A model generated the notes under the pieces. That model saw nothing but the letters and a program-made list of their open reading frames with translations. It was not told the DNA's origin and ran no database searches. Made by a program: the position numbers and the translations under genes. From Baylisascaris procyonis (taxonomy: Eukaryota; Nematoda; Chromadorea; Rhabditida; Ascarididae), in contig JAZARR010000200.1 of assembly GCA_037389465.1 (NCBI GenBank), positions 1-64,000 of the forward strand: DNA of 64,000 nt. The letters are read 5' to 3'. Shown in pieces: positions 58,101 to 64,000 of the stretch (positions are counted from its first letter, which is position 1; each line of letters starts with the position of its first letter).

Positions 58101-61100
58101 AAGCCTAAGCCTAAGCTTAAGCTTAAGCCTAAGCCTAAGAATAAGCCTAAGCTTAAGCCTAAGCCTAAGCCTAAGCCCTAAGCCCTAAGCCCTAAGCCTA
58201 AGCCTAAGCCTAAGCATAAGCCTGAGCCTAAGCCTGAGCGTAAGCCTAAGCCTAAGCCTAAGCCTAAGACTAAGCCTAAGCCTAAGCCTAAGCCTAAGCC
58301 TAAGCCCTAAGCCTAAGCCCTAAGCCTAAGCCTAAGCCTAAGCCTAAGCCTAAGCCTAAGCCTAAGCCTAAGCCTATGCCTAAGCCTAAGCCTAACCCTG
58401 ATCCTAAGCCTAGGCCTAAGCCTATACCTGAGCCTAAGCATAGGCCTAAGCCTAAGTTTCAGATTAAGCCTAAGACTAAATGTAAGCTTAAACCTAAGTC
58501 TAGTCGTTCGCGCAAGATCTAGGCCTAAGGCTAAGCCTAAGTCTAGGCCTAAGCCTAACAGTAAGCCTAAACATAAGCCTAGCCGTTCGCGCAAGCTCTA
58601 ATCCTAAGTCTAAACCAAGCCTAGGCCTAAGCCTAAGCCTAAGCCTAAGCCTAAGCCTATGCCTAAGCCTAAGCCTAAGCCTAAGCCTAAACCTAAGCCT
58701 AAGCCTAAGCCTAAGCCTATGCCTAAGCCTAAGCCTAAGCCTAACCCTGATCCTAAGCCTAGGCCTAAGCCTAAGCCTAAGCCTAAGCCTAAGCTTAAGC
58801 CTAAGCCTAAGCCTAAGCCCTAAGCCTAAGCCTAAGCCCTAAGCCCTAAGCCCTAAGCCTAAGCCTAAGCCTAAGCTTAAGCCTAAGCCTAAGCCTAAGC
58901 CTAAGCCTAAGCCTAAGCATAAGCCTGAGCCTAAGCCTGAGCCTAAGCCTAAGCCTAAGCCTAAGCCTAAGCCTAAGCCTAAGCTTAAGCCTAAGCCTAA
59001 GAATAAGCCTAAGCTTAAGCCTAAGCCTAAGCCTAAGCCCTAAGCCCTAAGCCCTAAGCCTAAGCTAAGCGTAAGCCTAAGCCTAAGCTTAAGCCTAAGC
59101 CTAAGCCTAAGCCTAAGCCTAAGCCTAAGCCTAAGCCTAAGCCCTAAGCCTAAGCCCTAAGCCTAAGCCTAAGCCTAAGCATAAGCCTGAGCCTAAGCCT
59201 GAGCCTAAGCCTAAGCCTAAGCTTAAGCTTAAGCTTAAGCCTAAGCCTAAGCCTAAGCCTAAGCCTAAGCCTAAGCCTAAGCCTAAGCCTAAGCCTAACC
59301 CTGATCCTAAGCCTAGGCCTAAGCCTAAGCCCTAAGCCTAAGCCTAAGCCTAAGCCCTAAGCCTAAGCCCTAAGCCTAAGCCTAAGCCTAAGCATAAGCC
59401 TGAGCCTAAGCCTGAGCGTAAGCCTAAGCCTAAGCCTAAGCCTAAGACTAAGCCTAAGCCTAAGCCTAAGCCTAAGCCTAAGCCCTAAGCCTAAGCCCTA
59501 AGCCTAAGCCTAAGCCTAAGCCTAAGCCTAAGCCTAAGCCTAAGCCTAAGCCTATGCCTAAGCCTAAGCCTAACCCTGATCCTAAGCCTAGGCCTAAGCC
59601 TATACCTGAGCCTAAGCATAGGCCTAAGCCTAAGTTTCAGATTAAGCCTAAGACTAAATGTAAGCTTAAACCTAAGTCTAGTCGTTCGCGCAAGATCTAG
59701 GCCTAAGGCTAAGCCTAAGTCTAGGCCTAAGCCTAACAGTAAGCCTAAACATAAGCCTAGCCGTTCGCGCAAGCTCTAATCCTAAGTCTAAACCAAGCCT
59801 AGGCCTAAGCCTAAGCCTAAGCCTAAGCCTAAGCCTAAGCCTATGCCTAAGCCTAAGCCTAAGCCTAAACCTAAGCCTAAGCCTAAGCGTAAGCCTATGC
59901 CTAAGCCTAAGCCTAAGCCTAACCCTGATCCTAAGCCTAGGCCTAAGCCTAAGCCTAAGCCTAAGCCTAAGCTTAAGCCTAAGCCTAAGCCTAAGCCCTA
60001 AGCCTAAGCCTAAGCCCTAAGCCCTAAGCCCTAAGCCTAAGCCTAAGCCTAAGCTTAAGCCTAAGCCTAAGCCTAAGCCTAAGCCTAAGCCTAAGCATAA
60101 GCCTGAGCCTAAGCCTGAGCCTAAGCCTAAGCCTAAGCCTAAGCCTAAGCCTAAGCCTAAGCTTAAGCCTAAGCCTAAGAATAAGCCTAAGCTTAAGCCT
60201 AAGCCTAAGCCTAAGCCCTAAGCCCTAAGCCCTAAGCCTAAGCTAAGCGTAAGCCTAAGCCTAAGCTTAAGCCTAAGCCTAAGCCTAAGCCTAAGCCTAA
60301 GCCTAAGCCTAAGCCCTAAGCCTAAGCCCTAAGCCTAAGCCTAAGCCTAAGCATAAGCCTGAGCCTAAGCCTGAGCCTAAGCCTAAGCCTAAGCTTAAGC
60401 TTAAGCCTAAGCCTAAGCCTAAGCCTAAGCCTAAGCCTAAGCCTAAGCCTAAGCCTAACCCTGATCCTAAGCCTAGGCCTAAGCCTAAGCCCTAAGCCTA
60501 AGCCTAAGCCTAAGCCCTAAGCCTAAGCCTAAGCCTAAGCTTAAGCCTAAGCCTAAGAATAAGCCTAAGCTTAAGCCTAAGCCTAAGCCTAAGCCCTAAG
60601 CCCTAAGCCCTAAGCCTAAGCTAAGCGTAAGCCTAAGCCTAAGCTTAAGCCTAAGCCTAAGCCTAAGCCTAAGCCTAAGCCTAAGCCTAAGCCTAAGCCT
60701 AAGCCCTAAGCCTAAGCCCTAAGCCTAAGCCTAAGCCTAAGCATAAGCCTGAGCCTAAGCCTGAGCGTAAGCCTAAGCCTAAGCCTAAGCCTAAGACTAA
60801 GCCTAAGCCTAAGCCTAAGCCTAAGCCTAAGCCCTAAGCCTAAGCCCTAAGCCTAAGCCTAAGCCTAAGCCTAAGCCTAAGCCTAAGCCTAAGCCTAAGC
60901 CTATGCCTAAGCCTAAGCCTAACCCTGATCCTAAGCCTAGGCCTAAGCCTATAGCTGAGCCTAAGCATAGGCCTAAGCCTAAGTTTCAGATTAAGCCTAA
61001 GACTAAATGTAAGCTTAAACCTAAGTCTAGTCGTTCGCGCAAGATCTAGGCCTAAGGCTAAGCCTAAGTCTAGGCCTAAGCCTAACAGTAAGCCTAAACA

Positions 61101-64000
61101 TAAGCCTAGCCGTTCGCGCAAGCTCTAATCCTAAGTCTAAACCAAGCCTAGGCCTAAGCCTAAGCCTAAGCCTAAGCCTAAGCCTATGCCTAAGCCTAAG
61201 CCTAAGCCTAAACCTAAGCCTAAGCCTAAGCCTAAGCCTATGCCTAAGCCTAAGCCTAAGCCTAACCCTGATCCTAAGCCTAGGCCTAAGCCTAAGCCTA
61301 AGCCTAAGCCTAAGCTTAAGCCTAAGCCTAAGCCTAAGCCCTAAGCCTAAGCCTAAGCCCTAAGCCCTAAGCCCTAAGCCTAAGCCTAAGCCTAAGCTTA
61401 AGCCTAAGCTTAAGCCTAAGCCTAAGCCTAAGCCCTAAGCCCTAAGCCCTAAGCCTAAGCTAAGCGTAAGCCTAAGCCTAAGCTTAAGCCTAAGCCTAAG
61501 CCTAAGCCTAAGCCTAAGCCTAAGCCTAAGCCTAAGCCCTAAGCCTAAGCCCTAAGCCTAAGCCTAAGCCTAAGCATAAGCCTGAGCCTAAGCCTGAGCC
61601 TAAGCCTAAGCCTAAGCTTAAGCTTAAGCCTAAGCCTAAGCCTAAGCCTAAGCCTAAGCCTAAGCCTAAGCCTAAGCCTAACCCTGATCCTAAGCCTAGG
61701 CCTAAGCCTAAGCCCTAAGCCTAAGCCTAAGCCTAAGCCCTAAGCCTAAGCCTAAGCCTAAGCTTAAGCCTAAGCCTAAGAATAAGCCTAAGCTTAAGCC
61801 TAAGCCTAAGCCTAAGCCCTAAGCCCTAAGCCCTAAGCCTAAGCTAAGCGTAAGCCTAAGCCTAAGCTTAAGCCTAAGCCTAAGCCTAAGCCTAAGCCTA
61901 AGCCTAAGCCTAAGCCTAAGCCTAAGCCCTAAGCCTAAGCCCTAAGCCTAAGCCTAAGCCTAAGCATAAGCCTGAGCCTAAGCCTGAGCGTAAGCCTAAG
62001 CCTAAGCCTAAGCCTAAGACTAAGCCTAAGCCTAAGCCTAAGCCTAAGCCTAAGCCCTAAGCCTAAGCCCTAAGCCTAAGCCTAAGCCTAAGCCTAAGCC
62101 TAAGCCTAAGCCTAAGCCTAAGCCTAAGCCTATGCCTAAGCCTAAGCCTAACCCTGATCCTAAGCCTAGGCCTAAGCCTATACCTGAGCCTAAGCATAGG
62201 CCTAAGCCTAAGTTTCAGATTAAGCCTAAGACTAAATGTAAGCTTAAACCTAAGTCTAGTCGTTCGCGCAAGATCTAGGCCTAAGGCTAAGCCTAAGTCT
62301 AGGCCTAAGCCTAACAGTAAGCCTAAACATAAGCCTAGCCGTTCGCGCAAGCTCTAATCCTAAGTCTAAACCAAGCCTAGGCCTAAGCCTAAGCCTAAGC
62401 CTAAGCCTAAGCCTATGCCTAAGCCTAAGCCTAAGCCTAAACCTAAGCCTAAGCCTAAGCCTAAGCCTATGCCTAAGCCTAAGCCTAAGCCTAACCCTGA
62501 TCCTAAGCCTAGGCCTAAGCCTAAGCCTAAGCCTAAGCCTAAGCTTAAGCCTAAGCCTAAGCCTAAGCCCTAAGCCTAAGACTAAGCCCGAAGCCCTAAG
62601 CCCTAAGCCTAAGCCTAAGCTTAAGCCTAAGCCTAAGCCTAAGCCTAAGCCTAAGCCTAAGCATAAACCTGAGCCTAAGCCTGAGCCTAAGCCTAAGCCT
62701 AAGCCTAAGCCTAAGCCTAAGCCTAAGCTTAAGCCTAAGCCTAAGAATAAGCCTAAGCTTAAGCCTAAGCCTAAGCCTAAGCCCTAAGCCCTAAGCCCTA
62801 AGCCTAAGCTAAGCGTAAGCCTAAGCCTAAGCTTAAGCCTAAGCCTAAGCCTAAGCCTAAGCCTAAGCCTAAGCCTAAGCCCTAAGCCTAAGCCCTAAGC
62901 CTAAGCCTAAGCCTAAGCATAAGCCTGAGCCTAAGCCTGAGCCTAAGCCTAAGCCTAAGCTTAAGCTTAAGCCTAAGCCTAAGCCTAAGCCTAAGCCTAA
63001 GCCTAAGCCTAACCCTGATCCTAAGCCTAGGCCTAAGCCTAAGCCCTAAGCCTAAGCCTAAGCCTAAGCCCTAAGCCTAAGCCCTAAGCCTAAGCCTAAG
63101 CCTAAGCCTAAGCATAAGCCTGAGCCTAAGCCTGAGCGTAAGCCTAAGCCTAAGCCTAAGCCTAAGACTAAGCCTAAGCCTAAGCCTAAGCCTAAGCCTA
63201 AGCCCTAAGCCTAAGCCCTAAGCCTAAGCCTAAGCCTAAGCCTAAGCCTAAGCCTAAGCCTAAGCCTAAGCCTAAGCCTATGCCTAAGCCTAAGCCTAAC
63301 CCTGATCCTAAGCCTAGGCCTAAGCCTATACCTGAGCCTAAGCATAGGCCTAAGCCTAAGTTTCAGATTAAGCCTAAGACTAAATGTAAGCTTAAACCTA
63401 AGTCTAGTCGTTCGCGCAAGATCTAGGCCTAAGGCTAAGCCTAAGTCTAGGCCTAAGCCTAACAGTAAGCCTAAACATAAGCCTAGCCGTTCGCGCAAGC
63501 TCTAATCCTAAGTCTAAACCAAGCCTAGGCCTAAGCCTAAGCCTAAGCCTAAGCCTAAGCCTATGCCTAAGCCTAAGCCTAAGCCTAAACCTAAGCCTAA
63601 GCCTAAGCCTAAGCCTATGCCTAAGCCTAAGCCTAAGCCTAAGCCTAAGCCCTAAGCCCTAAGCCCTAAGCCTAAGCTAAGCGTAAGCCTAAGCCTAAGC
63701 TTAAGCCTAAGCCTAAGCCTAAGCCTAAGCCTAAGCCTAAGCCTAAGCCTAAGCCTAAGCCCTAAGCCTAAGCCCTAAGCCTAAGCCTAAGCCTAAGCAT
63801 AAGCCTGAGCCTAAGCCTGAGCGTAAGCCTAAGCCTAAGCCTAAGCCTAAGACTAAGCCTAAGCCTAAGCCTAAGCCTAAGCCTAAGCCCTAAGCCTAAG
63901 CCCTAAGCCTAAGCCTAAGCCTAAGCCTAAGCCTAAGCCTAAGCCTAAGCCTAAGCCTATGCCTAAGCCTAAGCCTAACCCTGATCCTAAGCCTAGGCCT
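46150..64000 (-). repeat. degenerate TTAGGC telomere-like array in inward orientation
   Basis: Nearly 18 kb of the hexamer CCTAAG on the + strand, which is TTAGGC, the nematode telomere repeat, on the minus strand. It continues past the window end. Variant units are frequent: a 7-mer CCCTAAG, and hexamers CTTAAG, CATAAG, CCTGAG, CCTATG, CGTAAG, AATAAG and ACTAAG. The G-rich strand runs 5' to 3' toward lower coordinates, toward the genes. Long Leu-Arg, Gly-Leu and Pro-Lys open frames arise only because a 6-base unit reads as a dipeptide. Confidence 0.97.
46735..63520 (-). repeat. higher-order repeats of the telomere-like array with a conserved anchor
   Basis: A non-hexameric anchor of roughly 200-250 bases recurs about 13 times. 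Each holds AAGTTTCAGATTAAG, CTAAATGTAAGC and two copies of CGTTCGCGCAAG 79 bases apart, followed by CTCTAATCC. Right-hand edges on the + strand lie near 46944 (variant), 48304, 51012, 51898, 53247, 54892, 56067, 57244, 58594, 59772, 61121, 62350 and 63498. Spacings cluster near 1177 and 1350. The 2708 gap is about twice 1354, as if one anchor had been lost. The leftmost copy is the most divergent, with three CGTTCGCGCAA words. Copies from 48304 onward are almost identical. Confidence 0.9.

Noticed and set aside
46260..63498. Long Leu-Arg, Gly-Leu and Pro-Lys open frames, including a dozen near-identical 89-101 codon minus-strand frames
   Set aside because: A 6-base repeat reads as a dipeptide in every frame. 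The repeated minus-strand frames begin with TTG, not ATG, lie wholly in repeat anchors and are alike because the DNA units are homogenised.
46150..64000. A true right-end chromosome telomere
   Set aside because: The strand orientation is reversed, variant units are dense and the array has higher-order structure, unlike fresh telomerase product.
46150..64000. CRISPR-like array
   Set aside because: There are no unique spacers between repeats; the whole array is hexamer-derived, in a eukaryotic setting.

Overview
The window looks like nuclear DNA of a nematode. Three things point that way. The right-hand 18 kb is built from the nematode telomere hexamer TTAGGC, read as CCTAAG on the + strand. 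Nearly every splice acceptor has the short nematode form TTTCAG. Coding exons are small and separated by AT-rich introns. The species cannot be fixed from the sequence alone.

Layout. Bases 1-758 are AT-rich flank. Bases 759-20671 (+) hold one complete P-glycoprotein (ABCB) gene. I resolved it into 25 exons whose phases all agree and which give 1300 residues with two intact nucleotide-binding domains. Its introns carry a 24-bp minisatellite (4205-4850), several purine/pyrimidine tracts and an antisense tRNA-Gly(GCC) (17835-17905). Bases 20672-33402 are gene-poor: I see a degenerate tRNA-Phe-like element, an (AT)19 microsatellite and a few weak minus-strand coding candidates. Bases 33403-39313 (+) hold a complete 8-exon UDP-glycosyltransferase gene of 524 residues, with a membrane anchor and a KxKxx ER-retrieval tail. 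Bases 39314-43363 are intergenic.

Bases 43364-45291 (+) hold a second UGT made only of exons 1-3. Immediately after it, in the opposite orientation, lies a fragment of a UGT gene: an exon-6 copy almost identical to that of the first UGT, with a 1-bp deletion and with exon 5 missing. From about 46150 to the end of the window runs a degenerate TTAGGC array. It is organised into higher-order repeats of about 1.15-1.65 kb around a conserved non-hexameric anchor.

How the parts relate. UGTs conjugate lipophilic compounds (phase II) and P-glycoproteins export xenobiotics (phase III), so the window carries two arms of one detoxification pathway on the same strand. The G-rich strand of the repeat array points back toward the genes, the reverse of what a terminal telomere at this side would show. 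The array is therefore interstitial, subtelomeric in inverted orientation, or a rearrangement or assembly junction. The truncated UGT, the inverted fragment and the array sit next to each other and mark a rearrangement-prone boundary. This is the most interesting part of the window.
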